Shown here: one piece after another, positions 42,091 through 52,701 of the stretch | How positions within the stretch are numbered: the stretch's first letter is position 1 | How the letters are laid out: each line of letters opens with the position of its first letter | Assembly (NCBI RefSeq): GCF_946887195.1 | Contig: NZ_CAMPKE010000008.1 | Coordinates: 62,001 to 126,000, forward strand | Source: an uncultured Halomonas sp. | Lineage (GTDB): Bacteria; Pseudomonadota; Gammaproteobacteria; Pseudomonadales; Halomonadaceae | DNA: 64,000 nt | Direction of reading: 5' to 3' | Program-made: the position numbers and the translations under genes | Notes under the pieces: generated by a model | The model's database searches: none | The model's input: only the letters and a program-made list of their open reading frames with translations | Told to the model about the DNA's origin: nothing

Positions 42091-42852
42091 ATGCCTGTCA
42101 CCCCCGAGCGTAATGACAAACCGCAAGAGCGCGGTGCAAAATCGAAGTACAAGCGCATTTTGCTCAAGCTGTCGGGCGAGGCGCTGATGGGCGATGGGGA
42201 TTTCGGTATCGATCCCAAGGTGCTCGATCGCATGGCGCTGGAGATCGGCCAACTGGTCGGGATCGGTGTTCAGGTGGGCATCGTCATCGGCGGGGGCAAC
42301 CTGTTTCGTGGCGCGGCCCTGCATGCGGCGGGCATGGACCGGGTGACCGGCGATCACATGGGCATGCTGGCCACGGTAATGAATGCGTTGGCCATGCGCG
42401 ATGCACTCGAGCGCTCGAACATTCGCTCGCGGGTGATGTCGGCGATTCCCATGAGTGGTGTGGTCGAGCATTATGACCGGCGAACCGGCATTCGTTACCT
42501 GACTTCGGGCGACGTGGTGATCTTTTCCGCCGGTACGGGCAATCCGTTTTTTACCACCGATTCCGCCGCTTGCCTGCGCGGTATCGAGATCGATGCCGAC
42601 GTGGTGGTCAAGGCCACCAAGGTCGACGGCGTCTACGATAAGGATCCGGTGAAACACTCCGATGCCGTCAAGTACGATCACCTGGGCTATGACGAGGTGC
42701 TCGACCAGAAGTTGGGGGTGATGGATTTGACCGCCATCTGCCTGGTACGGGACCATGACATGCCGGTGCGCGTATTCGACATGACCAAGCCCGGCGCGTT
42801 GCTGAATCTGGTGGTGGGCGGCAAGGAAGGCACGCTGATAGATAGAGGTTGA
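42091..42852 (+). CDS. pyrH: UMP kinase
   Basis: PyrH phosphorylates UMP to UDP and is regulated by GTP and UTP. The 253-residue product is an amino-acid-kinase-fold enzyme: [15 protein letters not shown] (about residues 22-36), [36 protein letters not shown] (about 66-101), [30 protein letters not shown] (about 133-162). A 20-residue N-terminal tail precedes the core; ATG at 42091 was preferred over upstream in-frame codons. frr follows 4 bp after its stop. Confidence 0.98.
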   Translation: MPVTPERNDKPQERGAKSKYKRILLKLSGEALMGDGDFGIDPKVLDRMALEIGQLVGIGVQVGIVIGGGNLFRGAALHAAGMDRVTGDHMGMLATVMNALAMRDALERSNIRSRVMSAIPMSGVVEHYDRRTGIRYLTSGDVVIFSAGTGNPFFTTDSAACLRGIEIDADVVVKATKVDGVYDKDPVKHSDAVKYDHLGYDEVLDQKLGVMDLTAICLVRDHDMPVRVFDMTKPGALLNLVVGGKEGTLIDRG

Positions 42853-42856
42853 AACC

Positions 42857-43414
42857 GTGATCAACGATATCAAGAAAGACGCCGAAACACGTATGAAGAA
42901 GAGCCTGGAGGCGCTGCAGGCCAATTTCCACAAGATCCGTACCGGACGTGCCCATCCCAGCATCCTCGATGCGGTGAGCGTGGACTATTATGGCTCGCAG
43001 ATGCCGCTCAATCAGGTCGCCAGCGTCAACGTCGAGGACGCTCGCACGCTGGCCGTGGTGCCGTGGGAGAAATCCATGGTGCCCAAGGTGGAAAAAGCCA
43101 TCATGATGTCGGATCTGGGTCTCAATCCGGCCACGGCGGGCTCGGTGATTCGTGTGCCGATGCCGATGCTGACCGAGGAAACGCGCAAGAATTACACCCG
43201 GCAGGCGCGTGGCGAAGCCGAGAGCGCTCGGGTCGCCGTGCGCAATGTACGTCGCGATGCCAATAGCGATATCAAGGCACTGCTCAAGGAAAAAGAGATC
43301 AGCGAGGACGAGGAGCATGATGCCGAGGAGGCGATCCAGAAGTTGACCGATCGATACATCGCCGAGATCGACAAACTGCTGGAAGCCAAGGAACATGACC
43401 TGATGCAGGTCTGA
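42857..43414 (+). CDS. frr: Ribosome recycling factor
   Basis: RRF splits post-termination ribosomes with EF-G. The 185-residue protein starts at GTG ([38 protein letters not shown]) and keeps the standard long helical bundle, with [29 protein letters not shown] (about residues 113-142) and DDEHDAEE-like [16 protein letters not shown]. It lies 4 bp after pyrH. Confidence 0.99.
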   Translation: MINDIKKDAETRMKKSLEALQANFHKIRTGRAHPSILDAVSVDYYGSQMPLNQVASVNVEDARTLAVVPWEKSMVPKVEKAIMMSDLGLNPATAGSVIRVPMPMLTEETRKNYTRQARGEAESARVAVRNVRRDANSDIKALLKEKEISEDEEHDAEEAIQKLTDRYIAEIDKLLEAKEHDLMQV

Positions 43415-43464
43415 GGACATTTCCAAGCGGTAGCGGGCGGTGCGCCGCCCGTGCCCTTCCCTCC

Positions 43465-44212
<748 letters not shown>

Positions 44213-44220
<8 letters not shown>

Positions 44221-45010
44221 ACAGCGCGTGGTGACCGCCGCGATCCTTATCCCGCTGGTGCTGGCCGGGCTGTTCGGCCTCACGGGTGGCGCCTTCGCCC
44301 TGTTCACCGGTGCCGTGGTGCTATTGAGTGCCTGGGAATGGGCCAATCTGGCCGGTTTCGAACGCATCGTCCCGCGCCTGGGCTACGTCGCGCTGCTGGC
44401 GCTGTTGATGATGGCGGGCTGGCATAGCGGTGCCGCGCATGCGACCTGGCCATTGTGGCTGAGCGCCATCGGCTGGCTGATCAACTTCTATTGGGTGGCA
44501 CGTTACCCTGAATGCCGCGAGCAGTGGCATGCGCCACCGATGCGCCTGGCGATGGGGCTCTGGGTGCTGCTGCCGTGCTGGGTCGGTTTCATTCAACTCC
44601 GCGAAAGCGGCGTCGAATGGCTGCTCTACGTGCTATTACTGGTGTGGCTGGCCGATATCGGCGCCTATTTCGCCGGGCGGCGCTTTGGCCGGCGCAAGCT
44701 GGCGCCACGCGTCAGCCCCGCCAAATCCTGGGAAGGCGTATACGGCGGCCTGATCGCGACGGCATTGCTGGCGCTTGCGTTTTCCGGCTGGGCGGAGCTT
44801 GCGACTGGCGCGCGGGCCTGGCTGGTCCTGGCGACGCTGCTGGTCGCCCTGATATCGGTATTGGGCGATCTGTTCGAGAGCATGCTCAAGCGCCTGCGTG
44901 GGCTCAAGGATTCCGGCAATTTACTGCCTGGCCACGGCGGCGTGCTCGATCGCATCGACAGCCTGACCGCCGCGGTACCGCTATTCGCCCTGTTCAGGCT
45001 GTGGGGGTAA
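44213..45010 (+). CDS. cdsA: Phosphatidate cytidylyltransferase
   Basis: CdsA makes CDP-diacylglycerol for phospholipids in the inner membrane. A GTG start inside the uppS end gives 265 residues with about seven membrane segments. The signature [12 protein letters not shown] (about residues 164-175) and [32 protein letters not shown] (about 220-251) contain the conserved K-R...K-D...PGHGG pattern. The overlap of 8 bp with uppS suggests coupling. Confidence 0.97.
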
Positions 45011-45020
45011 GGAGACCGCG

Positions 45021-46220
45021 ATGACCGACACTCCCGCGCCAGATGGCCGCCAGACTGTCACGGTGCTCGGTGCGACCGGCTCCATCGGCTCGAGTACGCT
45101 GGACGTGATCGCGCGCCATCCCGAACGTTACCGACTGCATGCGCTGACCGCCTGCAGCCGCCGCGAGGCGCTGCGCGATCAATGCCTGGTGCATCGCCCC
45201 GATGTCGCGGTGCTGGCGCATGAGCGCGATGCCGCCTGGCTGCGCGACGAACTGGCTCGCGCCAGCATCGCCACCGAGGTCGGCTCGGGTGAAGCGGCGC
45301 TGATCGCGGTGGCCGAGGCGAGCGAGGTCGATGTGGTCATGGCGGCCATCGTCGGCGCCGCCGGGCTGCTGCCGACATTGGCGGCGGTGCGTGGCGGCAA
45401 GCGCGTGCTATTGGCCAACAAGGAGGCGCTGGTGATGTCCGGCGCGCTGTTCATGGACGAAGTGGCGCGCCATGACACCGTGCTGCTACCCATCGATTCC
45501 GAACATAACGCCATCTATCAATGTCTTCCCGCCGAGCATCGCGGTAGGCTGAACGACATCGGCGTGACGCAATTGCTATTGACGGCGTCGGGCGGCCCGT
45601 TTCGCGGCTGGCGCGCCGAGCAACTGGCCGGGGTTACCCCGGCGCAGGCCTGCGCGCATCCCAACTGGTCGATGGGGCGCAAGATATCGGTGGATAGCGC
45701 CACCCTGATGAACAAGGGCCTCGAACTGATCGAAGCCTGTTGGCTGTTCGACGCGCGACCGGAGCAGATTCAGGTGGTCGTGCACCCGCAGAGCGTGATT
45801 CACTCGATGGCGGCCTATAGCGATGGCTCGGTGATCGCGCAGCTGGGCAACCCCGATATGCGCACGCCGATCGCCTTCGGCCTGGCCTGGCCCGAACGCA
45901 TCGATGCGGGCGTCGAACATCTCGACCTGTTCAGCGTGGCGCGTCTGGACTTCGAGGCACCGGATGAAACGGTGTTTCCCTGCCTGCGCCTGGCGCGCGA
46001 GGCGATGCGCGCCGGCGGCACGGCACCGGCACTGCTCAATGCCGCCAATGAGGTCGCCGTCGAGGCGTTTCTCGATGGGCGCCTGGGTTTCAGCGATATT
46101 GCCCGGGTCGTCGAAGCGGTACTCGACGCCTGTGAGGTGCATCCCGCCGATGAGCTGGATGCGATTCTTCATGAAGACGCACGTGCGCGACGCGTCGCCA
46201 TGCAACGGCTGGCACGCTAA
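45021..46220 (+). CDS. dxr: 1-deoxy-D-xylulose 5-phosphate reductoisomerase
   Basis: Dxr (IspC) converts DXP to 2-C-methyl-D-erythritol 4-phosphate, the committed step of the MEP isoprenoid pathway. The 399-residue product has [22 protein letters not shown] (NADPH loop, about residues 12-33), [15 protein letters not shown] (about 130-144), [14 protein letters not shown] (metal-site Asp/Glu, about 156-169) and [25 protein letters not shown] (about 217-241). It lies 10 bp after cdsA and 15 bp before rseP. UppS, which uses the product, is encoded two genes upstream. Confidence 0.98.
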   Translation: MTDTPAPDGRQTVTVLGATGSIGSSTLDVIARHPERYRLHALTACSRREALRDQCLVHRPDVAVLAHERDAAWLRDELARASIATEVGSGEAALIAVAEASEVDVVMAAIVGAAGLLPTLAAVRGGKRVLLANKEALVMSGALFMDEVARHDTVLLPIDSEHNAIYQCLPAEHRGRLNDIGVTQLLLTASGGPFRGWRAEQLAGVTPAQACAHPNWSMGRKISVDSATLMNKGLELIEACWLFDARPEQIQVVVHPQSVIHSMAAYSDGSVIAQLGNPDMRTPIAFGLAWPERIDAGVEHLDLFSVARLDFEAPDETVFPCLRLAREAMRAGGTAPALLNAANEVAVEAFLDGRLGFSDIARVVEAVLDACEVHPADELDAILHEDARARRVAMQRLAR

Positions 46221-46235
46221 CGCCGGGAGGCAGCG

Positions 46236-47588
46236 ATGGACATCATTCAGAACCTGCTGGCGGTCATCGTGGTGCTGGGTCTTTTGATCACCTTTCACGA
46301 ATTCGGCCATTTCTGGGTGGCGCGGCGCTGTGGGGTCAAGGTGCTGCGTTTCTCGGTGGGCTTCGGCAAGCCATTATGGTCGCGTTTCGATCGCCATGGC
46401 ACCGAGTTCGCGATCGCCGCGATTCCGCTGGGCGGTTACGTCAAGATGCTCGACGAGCGCGAGGCGCCAGTGGCGCCCGAGGAGCGGCACCGGGCCTTCA
46501 ACCGCCAGGGTGTATGGGCGCGCATCGCGATCGTCGTCGCCGGTCCGCTGGCCAACTTCGTGCTGGCGGTGGTCGGCTACTGGTTGTTGTTCGTCGTCGG
46601 TACGACCAGCGTGGCGCCGATGATCGGCGAGGTGGCACCGGACTCGCCGGCGGCCCAGGCCGGTCTGATGCGCGGCCAGGAGATCGTCGCGGTTCAGGGC
46701 GATCGCACCCGCACCTGGGAGCAGGTCAATCTCGAGCTGATCGCGGCCATCGGTTACAGCGGCGCACTGAGCGTGACCGCTCGCGACGGCGAAGCGGGCA
46801 CGCCACGCGATTATCAGCTGCCGGTGTCGAACTGGCTGGTGGGGCAGGATACGCCGCAACCGCTCTCGACGCTGGGCGTGACGCCTTGGCGTCCGGAGAT
46901 TCCGGCGACGATTGGCCAGGTGCTCGAAGGTGAAGTCGCCGCACGCGCGGGGCTCGAACCCGGCGATCATATCGTTGCGGTCAACGGTCGGCCGCTGGCC
47001 GACTGGATGGCGTTCGTCGGCCTGGTGCGCGCGAGCCCCAATGAGCCGCTGACACTGCGTATCGAGCGTGATGGCGACAGGCGCGAATTGACCCTGACGC
47101 CGGCGAGCCGCGAGGAAGCGGGCGCCGTCATCGGTTACATTGGCGCCGGTGTGGCATCGGTGAGCTGGCCCGAGGAGTATCGCCGCGAGATTCGCTACGG
47201 GCCGCTGGCGGCGCTGGGCCAATCGCTGTCGCGCACCGCGGAAATGACCGTGCTGACGCTGGACTCGATCCGCAAGATGCTGACTGGGCTGATCTCGCCC
47301 TCGAATCTCTCCGGGCCGATCACCATCGCCCGTGTCGCCGGCGATACCGCACGTAGCGGATTGGAGAGCTTCATCAGCTTCATGGCCTATCTGTCGATCA
47401 GCCTCGGGGTGCTCAATTTGCTGCCGATACCGGTGCTGGACGGCGGTCATCTGGCCTACTACTTGATCGAAGCCGTGCGCGGGCGTCCGGTTTCCGCCAC
47501 GGCACAGGCCGTTGGGCTACGTATCGGCATGGCGCTGGTCGGCACATTGATGCTGATGGCGCTGTATTTCGACCTGATGCGCTTGTAG
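46236..47588 (+). CDS. rseP: Regulator of sigma-E protease RseP (site-2 protease)
   Basis: RseP is the inner-membrane zinc protease that cleaves RseA within the membrane to release sigma-E, and clears signal peptides. The 450-residue protein has the metal motif LITFHEFGHFWVARRCGVKV (HExxH, about residues 18-30), two tandem PDZ domains (PDSPAAQAGLMRGQEIVAVQG at about 133 and GEVAARAGLEPGDHIVAVNGRPL at about 230) and the C-terminal membrane motif LNLLPIPVLDGGHL (about 395-408). A small perfect hairpin (CGATCCGC/GCGGATCG) follows the stop, and bamA starts 167 bp on. Confidence 0.97.
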   Translation: MDIIQNLLAVIVVLGLLITFHEFGHFWVARRCGVKVLRFSVGFGKPLWSRFDRHGTEFAIAAIPLGGYVKMLDEREAPVAPEERHRAFNRQGVWARIAIVVAGPLANFVLAVVGYWLLFVVGTTSVAPMIGEVAPDSPAAQAGLMRGQEIVAVQGDRTRTWEQVNLELIAAIGYSGALSVTARDGEAGTPRDYQLPVSNWLVGQDTPQPLSTLGVTPWRPEIPATIGQVLEGEVAARAGLEPGDHIVAVNGRPLADWMAFVGLVRASPNEPLTLRIERDGDRRELTLTPASREEAGAVIGYIGAGVASVSWPEEYRREIRYGPLAALGQSLSRTAEMTVLTLDSIRKMLTGLISPSNLSGPITIARVAGDTARSGLESFISFMAYLSISLGVLNLLPIPVLDGGHLAYYLIEAVRGRPVSATAQAVGLRIGMALVGTLMLMALYFDLMRL

Positions 47589-47755
47589 CGATCCGCGCGG
47601 CGGATCGGCAAACGCATCCCACATGATGCCACTGGCGTCTCTCGCCCCGGGGCGATGCGCTGGCAAGCGCCATGGTTGGCCTTGTCAGTTACCCAGGGAA
47701 ATGTATAAGGTGCCTGTTCAGCGAGCTGGCGGAACAACTCGAGCGAATCGATTGC

Positions 47756-50089
47756 ATGAAACTCAAGACCATCGGATTGGCGGCACTGCTGATTTCCAGC
47801 ACCCAGACGGCCCTTGCGGCTACATTCACTGTTTCAGATATTCGCGTGGAAGGCCTGCAGCGTGTCTCGGCCGCCTCGGTATTCAATGCGTTTCCGGTCA
47901 GTGCCCAGGAGAGCGTCGACGATCGCGAACTGGCCGAAGCGGCCAAGCAACTCTTCGAAACCGGGCTGTTCGACGATATTCGGCTATCGCGCGATGGCGA
48001 CGTGCTGATCGTACACGTGGTCGAGCGTCCCTCGATCTCGGTGATCGATATCGAGGGCAACTCGCAGATATCCGATGAAGATCTGCGCAAGGGCCTCACC
48101 GATGCCGGGCTGGCCGAAGGCCAGGTGCTGCAGCGTTCGACCCTGGAGGAAGTCCAGCGCGAACTGGAGCAGCTCTATCACTCCCAGGGCCGCTACAGCG
48201 CGAGCATCGACGCCTCGGTCGAGCCGGTCGATCGCAATCGTGTGCAGATCAATATCGACGTCAACGAGGGCGCGGTAGCCAAGATCCGGCAGATCAACAT
48301 CGTCGGCAACGAGGCCTTCAGCGATGAGACCCTGCGTGAACTGATGGTGCTCGAGGATCGCCCGGGCTGGTTGTTCGGCTGGTTCTCCGACGACGAATAC
48401 GCCCGTGAAAAGCTCTCCGCCGATCTCGAGACATTACGCTCGCACTATCTCGACCGCGGCTACGTCAATTTCGCCATTACCTCCACCCAGGTGGCCATCA
48501 GTCCCGACAAATCGCAGATCTACATCACCATCAACATCGACGAGGGGCGTCGCTACCGCATCGATGAGATCCAGTTCGCCGGCGATCTGGTGCTTTCCGA
48601 GGAAAAAGCCCGCGAACTGGTTACCGCCGAAACCGGCGATGTCTATTCGCGTAGCGTGCTGACCGCCTCCTCGGAGGCGCTGCGCCAGAAATTGGGCGCC
48701 GAGGGCTTCGCCTTCGCCACGGTCGAAAGCATTCCCGAGGTCAGCGAGAGCGACGATACGGTCGATGTCACCTTCCTGGTCGAGCCCGGTCGTCGTGCCT
48801 ACGTGCGGCGTATCACGTTCGAGGGCAACACCACCACTCAGGATCAGGTGTTGCGCCGCGAGTTGACCCAGATGGAGGGCGCGCCGGCCTCCACCGACAA
48901 GATCAGCCAATCGCGGGTGCGCCTGGAGCGCCTCGGCTTCTTCCGTCAGGTCGATGTCGAAACCCGGCCGGTGGCGGGCCAGCCGGATCAGGTAGATGTC
49001 ATCTACAATGTCGAGGAGCAGCCGTCCGGCTCCATCTCGGCCAGTGTCGGTTACTCGCAGACTGCGGGGATCATCTATGGCGCCTCGTTGGCGCAGCGCA
49101 ACTTCCTGGGCACCGGCAATCAGGTCAATGTCGGCGCGCAGCGCAGCGACACCTTCACCAGCGTCAACTTCGGCTTCAACGATCCGTATTGGACGCTGAA
49201 CGGCATTTCGCGCGGCTACAATCTGTTCTATCGCGAGACCGATTACGAAGATTCGGATATCTCGACCTACTCCACCGACTCCTACGGTGGCAGCATCGAT
49301 TTCGGCTACCCGATCAACGAACTCAGCCGCCTCAATTTCGGGGTCGGTCTGGAAGATCTGTCGATCGAGACCTACGACGACACGCCGGCCGAAATCGTCG
49401 AGTACACCAACAACCAGGGCGAAGATGCGATGAGCTACAAGCTCACCGCCAGCTGGTCGCGCAACAACCTCAACCGCGGCATCATGCCGACCGCCGGCAG
49501 CTATCAGCGCGTCTCGCTGGAAACCGCGGTGCCCGGCTCCGATGCCGAGTATTACAAGCTGCGCTACAACGGTCAGAAGCTGTTCGAGCTCAGTCCCGAC
49601 TGGTCATTGAAGTTCAGCACTTCGCTTGGCTATGCCGAGACCATCGGCGACGAGCCTTTCCCGTTCTACGAGAACTTCTACGCCGGCGGCCTGGGCTCGG
49701 TGCGCGGCTTTGCCGGCAATACCCTGGGGCCGGCCACCACCGAGCGCAACGGTGGCGACGACGATACCCTGGGCGGCAACGTGCTGGTCGAAGGCTCGGT
49801 GGAGCTGATCTATCCGTTCCCATGGATCGAGGATCGCCGTTCGATTCAGACCAGCGTGTTCTTCGATGCCGGTAACACCTTCCTGACCGAATGCTACGAT
49901 GTGCCCGACGGCTTCACCTCGGACTGCGAGAGCGGCGTGCATCTCGATGAGCTGCGCTACAGTGTCGGTCTGGGGCTGTCCTGGCTGACGCCGGTGGGGC
50001 CGTTGACGTTCAGCGTGGCTCAGCCGCTCAACAGCGAAGACGGTGACGATGATCAGACGTTCCAATTCTCGCTTGGCCAGACGTTCTGA
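47756..50089 (+). CDS. bamA: Outer membrane protein assembly factor BamA
   Basis: BamA is the core of the machine that folds beta-barrel proteins into the outer membrane. The 777-residue precursor has a signal peptide (MKLKTIGLAALLISSTQTALA), five POTRA domains (starting FTVSDIRVEGLQRVSAASVF; the rest to about residue 420) and a C-terminal 16-strand barrel with the conserved loop-6 VRGFAGNTLGP and a terminal aromatic residue (FSLGQTF). The frame extends upstream to 47672, but the signal peptide fixes the start at 47756. I found no convincing sigma-E promoter in the gap to rseP. The next gene in most relatives, skp, is missing. Confidence 0.97.
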   Translation: MKLKTIGLAALLISSTQTALAATFTVSDIRVEGLQRVSAASVFNAFPVSAQESVDDRELAEAAKQLFETGLFDDIRLSRDGDVLIVHVVERPSISVIDIEGNSQISDEDLRKGLTDAGLAEGQVLQRSTLEEVQRELEQLYHSQGRYSASIDASVEPVDRNRVQINIDVNEGAVAKIRQINIVGNEAFSDETLRELMVLEDRPGWLFGWFSDDEYAREKLSADLETLRSHYLDRGYVNFAITSTQVAISPDKSQIYITINIDEGRRYRIDEIQFAGDLVLSEEKARELVTAETGDVYSRSVLTASSEALRQKLGAEGFAFATVESIPEVSESDDTVDVTFLVEPGRRAYVRRITFEGNTTTQDQVLRRELTQMEGAPASTDKISQSRVRLERLGFFRQVDVETRPVAGQPDQVDVIYNVEEQPSGSISASVGYSQTAGIIYGASLAQRNFLGTGNQVNVGAQRSDTFTSVNFGFNDPYWTLNGISRGYNLFYRETDYEDSDISTYSTDSYGGSIDFGYPINELSRLNFGVGLEDLSIETYDDTPAEIVEYTNNQGEDAMSYKLTASWSRNNLNRGIMPTAGSYQRVSLETAVPGSDAEYYKLRYNGQKLFELSPDWSLKFSTSLGYAETIGDEPFPFYENFYAGGLGSVRGFAGNTLGPATTERNGGDDDTLGGNVLVEGSVELIYPFPWIEDRRSIQTSVFFDAGNTFLTECYDVPDGFTSDCESGVHLDELRYSVGLGLSWLTPVGPLTFSVAQPLNSEDGDDDQTFQFSLGQTF

Positions 50090-50111
50090 TGGTATCGAGA
50101 TCCCATTCAGC

Positions 50112-50135
50112 GAGAGCTTGCCCGTGCAGGCTCTC
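50112..50135 (+). other. Hairpin between bamA and lpxD
   Basis: GAGAGCTTGC (50112-50121) pairs with GCAGGCTCTC (50126-50135), one wobble, around CCGT, without a T-tract. It occupies the short gap where skp would be expected. Confidence 0.5.
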
Positions 50136-50185
50136 TACTCCAACCGATATCCGGGTCCGCTAACGGTGCCCGGTTCGCCAATGAC

Positions 50186-51226
50186 ATGAAGAAAACCAGC
50201 ACTTTTTCCTGCTCCCTGGCCGAGCTGGCCGCGCGGCTAGGGGCAACGCTCGTCGGTGATGGCGAGCGCCGTGTCACTGGCCTGGCGACACTCAGCGATG
50301 CCGGCCCCGAGGACGTGAGCTTTCTGGCCAACAAGGCCTATCTCAAGTATCTGCCCGACACGCGCGCGGCAGCGGTATTGATCCATCCCTCGTATGTCGC
50401 CGAGTGCCCGGCGGCCCGCCTCGAGCTCGACAACCCCTACCTGGCATATGCCGATCTGTCGCGCCTGTTCGATCCACTCGCGGCACGTCCGGCGGCCGGT
50501 ATTCATCCCGATGCGTCGGTCGCCGATGGTGTGAGGCTGGGCCAGCGGGTCGAGATCGGTGCGCGCGCGGTCATCGAGGCCGGCGTCGAGCTCGGCGATG
50601 ATGTGATCGTCGGTCCTGGCAGCGTGGTGGGGGCGGATTCGTCGATTGGCGATGGATCGCGCCTGCATGCCAACGTCACCGTCTATCACGGCGTGGTCGT
50701 CGGCAAACGCGCCATCTTGCACAGTGGCTGCGTGGTTGGCGCCGACGGTTTCGGCTTCGCCCAAGACGGTGCCGGCTGGCACAAGATCGCCCAGCTCGGT
50801 GGGGTAGTGCTCGGCGACGACGTCGAGGTCGGTAGCTGTTCGAGCATCGATCGCGGTGCGCTCGGCGATACCGTGATCGGCAACGACGTCAAGATCGATA
50901 GCCAGGTGCAGATCGCCCATAACGTGCGGATCGGCGATCACAGCGCGCTTGCCGGTTGCGTGGGCATCGCTGGCTCGACCAAGGTGGGCCGTCACTGCAT
51001 GCTCGGTGGCGGTGTCGGGCTGTCGGGGCATCTGACGATCTGCGATGGCGTACAGGTCACCGGCATGAGCCTGGTCACCAATTCCATTGCCCAGCCCGGG
51101 GTCTATTCGTCCGGCACCGGCGCCATGAAGAACGCGCTATGGCGCAAGAACGCCGTGCGTTTCAAACAGCTCGATGACATCGCCAAGCGCCTGACGCGGC
51201 TCGAGCGCCGTGCGAGCGATGAGTAG
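50186..51226 (+). CDS. lpxD: UDP-3-O-(3-hydroxyacyl)glucosamine N-acyltransferase
   Basis: LpxD adds the second hydroxyacyl chain in lipid A synthesis. The 346-residue product has the N-terminal uridine-binding domain (LAELAARLGATLVGDGERRVTGLATLSDAGPEDVSFLANKAYL, about residues 12-54) and a left-handed beta helix of hexapeptides, with the catalytic His in YHGVVVGKRAILHSGCVVGADGFGFAQDG (about 172-200) and a C-terminal helical tail. The frame starts ATGAAGAAAACC at 50186. A palindromic repeat follows its stop, splitting the lpxD-fabZ linkage. Confidence 0.97.
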   Translation: MKKTSTFSCSLAELAARLGATLVGDGERRVTGLATLSDAGPEDVSFLANKAYLKYLPDTRAAAVLIHPSYVAECPAARLELDNPYLAYADLSRLFDPLAARPAAGIHPDASVADGVRLGQRVEIGARAVIEAGVELGDDVIVGPGSVVGADSSIGDGSRLHANVTVYHGVVVGKRAILHSGCVVGADGFGFAQDGAGWHKIAQLGGVVLGDDVEVGSCSSIDRGALGDTVIGNDVKIDSQVQIAHNVRIGDHSALAGCVGIAGSTKVGRHCMLGGGVGLSGHLTICDGVQVTGMSLVTNSIAQPGVYSSGTGAMKNALWRKNAVRFKQLDDIAKRLTRLERRASDE

Positions 51227-51364
51227 GGTTTGTACGAAAAGTCGGCGAGCGAAGGCCCGGCAAGGCAAAAATCGGCGAAAAGGCGGAGTTTACTGGAGTA
51301 AATGAGTACTTTGAGTCGGTTTTTAACGCCGTATGGTCGAGCATAGACAGTTTTCGTACAAGCC
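51227..51364 (-). repeat. Dispersed palindromic repeat family 3, copy 3
   Basis: This copy begins at the base after the lpxD stop, in the opposite orientation to the other three. The outer arms GGTTTGTACGAAAAGT (51227-51242) and ACTTGT-type ACAGTTTTCGTACAAGCC are inverted over 16 bases. The centre has GGCGGAGTTTACT and AGTAAATGAGTA, the inverse of the family core. It sits inside the lpx operon, 120 bp before fabZ. Confidence 0.85.
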
Positions 51365-51484
51365 TAGCGGCTGTCAGACAGCGCCAGCGACGCTATAATC
51401 CAGCGCCAAATTCGATTGGCGAGGCCACTCGCCAATCGGTGCCCGTCTTATGTGGGCATTACGTACTTTTCAGAGGTTGCCTCG

Positions 51485-51928
51485 ATGGAAATGGACATCA
51501 ACGAGATTCGTGAGTATCTGCCACACCGCTATCCTTTTTTGCTGGTGGATCGCGTGCTGGAGATCGCCATCGGCGAATCCATCGTCGCCTACAAGAACGT
51601 CAGCATCAACGAGCCGTTCTTCAACGGGCACTTTCCCCATCATCCGATCATGCCCGGCGTGCTGATCATCGAGGCGATGGCCCAGGCTTGCGGCATTCTC
51701 GGTTTCAAGACGGTCAACAAGCTGCCCGCCGATGGCTATGTCTACTATCTGGTCGGCAGTGACAACGCGCGCTTCAAGCGCCCGGTCATGCCGGGCGATC
51801 AGTTGCGTCTCGAAGCCCGCGTGATACGCGGCAAGCGCGGCATCTGGAAGTTCGCCTGCCGCGCCACGGTCGACAACGAACTGGCCTGCGAAGCCGAGAT
51901 CATCTGTGCCGAGAGGAAGGTCGCTTGA
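51485..51928 (+). CDS. fabZ: 3-hydroxyacyl-[acyl-carrier-protein] dehydratase FabZ
   Basis: FabZ dehydrates 3-hydroxyacyl-ACP in fatty acid elongation and competes with LpxA for hydroxymyristoyl-ACP. The 147-residue hotdog enzyme starts [26 protein letters not shown], with the catalytic His in [24 protein letters not shown] (about residues 47-70). The frame extends upstream to 51416, but a GAGGTTGCCTCG region and family length favour 51485. It overlaps the lpxA start by 4 bp. Confidence 0.97.
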   Translation: MEMDINEIREYLPHRYPFLLVDRVLEIAIGESIVAYKNVSINEPFFNGHFPHHPIMPGVLIIEAMAQACGILGFKTVNKLPADGYVYYLVGSDNARFKRPVMPGDQLRLEARVIRGKRGIWKFACRATVDNELACEAEIICAERKVA

Positions 51929-52695
51929 TTCATCCCACCGCCATCGTCGATCCTGCCGCCAGCCTGGCCGAAGACGTCCAGGTCGGTCCGTTCAGCGTAA
52001 TCGGGCCAAATGTCGAGATCGGTGCCGGGAGCGTGATCGGACCGCATGTCGTGATCAAGGGTCCGACGCGCCTGGGACGCCGCACGCGCATCTTTCAGTT
52101 CGCCTCGGTGGGTGAGGATTGCCAGGACAAGAAGTACGCCGGAGAGCCGACGCGTCTCGAGCTAGGCGACGACAATGTCATTCGCGAGGGTGCGACGCTG
52201 CATCGCGGTACCGTTCAGGATCGCGGCGAGACCACCATCGGCAACCGCAATCTATTCATGGCCTATGTGCATGTCGGTCACGATTGCGTGATCGGCGACG
52301 ACTGCATTCTCGCCAATCAGGTCACCCTGGCAGGCCATGTCACGCTCGGCGATTTCGCGATTCTGGGCGGGCTCTCGGCAATCCATCAGTTCTGCCATTT
52401 CGGCACCCATGCCATGGCGGGCGGCGGTTCGATCATCACCAAGGACACCCCGGCCTACGTGATGATCAACGGCAGCCCGGCGCAGGCGCACGGGTTGAAC
52501 CTGGTCGGCTTGAAGCGTCGGGGCTTCTCCCGCGAGGCGATCAAGTCGCTCACCGACGCCTACAAGACCGTTTACCGCCAGGGGTTGACCCTGGAACAAG
52601 CCTTGGCGAACCTCGAAGCGCAGCCCGATATCCTGCCCGAGCTTGCGACCTTCATCGCCTCGCTGAAGGCATCGAAGCGCGGCATCACCCGCTAG
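51925..52695 (+). CDS. lpxA: Acyl-[ACP]-UDP-N-acetylglucosamine O-acyltransferase
   Basis: LpxA acylates UDP-GlcNAc, the first step of lipid A. The 256-residue product is a left-handed beta helix starting [27 protein letters not shown]. The catalytic His lies in [26 protein letters not shown] (about residues 112-137) and the C-terminal helical part includes [20 protein letters not shown] (about 190-209). The start is a TTG that overlaps the fabZ stop (TTGA), supported by the ribosome site AGAGGAAGG seven bases upstream. lpxB follows 6 bp on. Confidence 0.96.
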   Translation: MIHPTAIVDPAASLAEDVQVGPFSVIGPNVEIGAGSVIGPHVVIKGPTRLGRRTRIFQFASVGEDCQDKKYAGEPTRLELGDDNVIREGATLHRGTVQDRGETTIGNRNLFMAYVHVGHDCVIGDDCILANQVTLAGHVTLGDFAILGGLSAIHQFCHFGTHAMAGGGSIITKDTPAYVMINGSPAQAHGLNLVGLKRRGFSREAIKSLTDAYKTVYRQGLTLEQALANLEAQPDILPELATFIASLKASKRGITR

Positions 52696-52701
52696 GCCGG
52701 C

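Noticed and set aside
47589..47755. A sigma-E promoter before bamA
   Set aside because: A GGAAC-like stretch exists near 47730, but no matching -10 element stands at the right distance.
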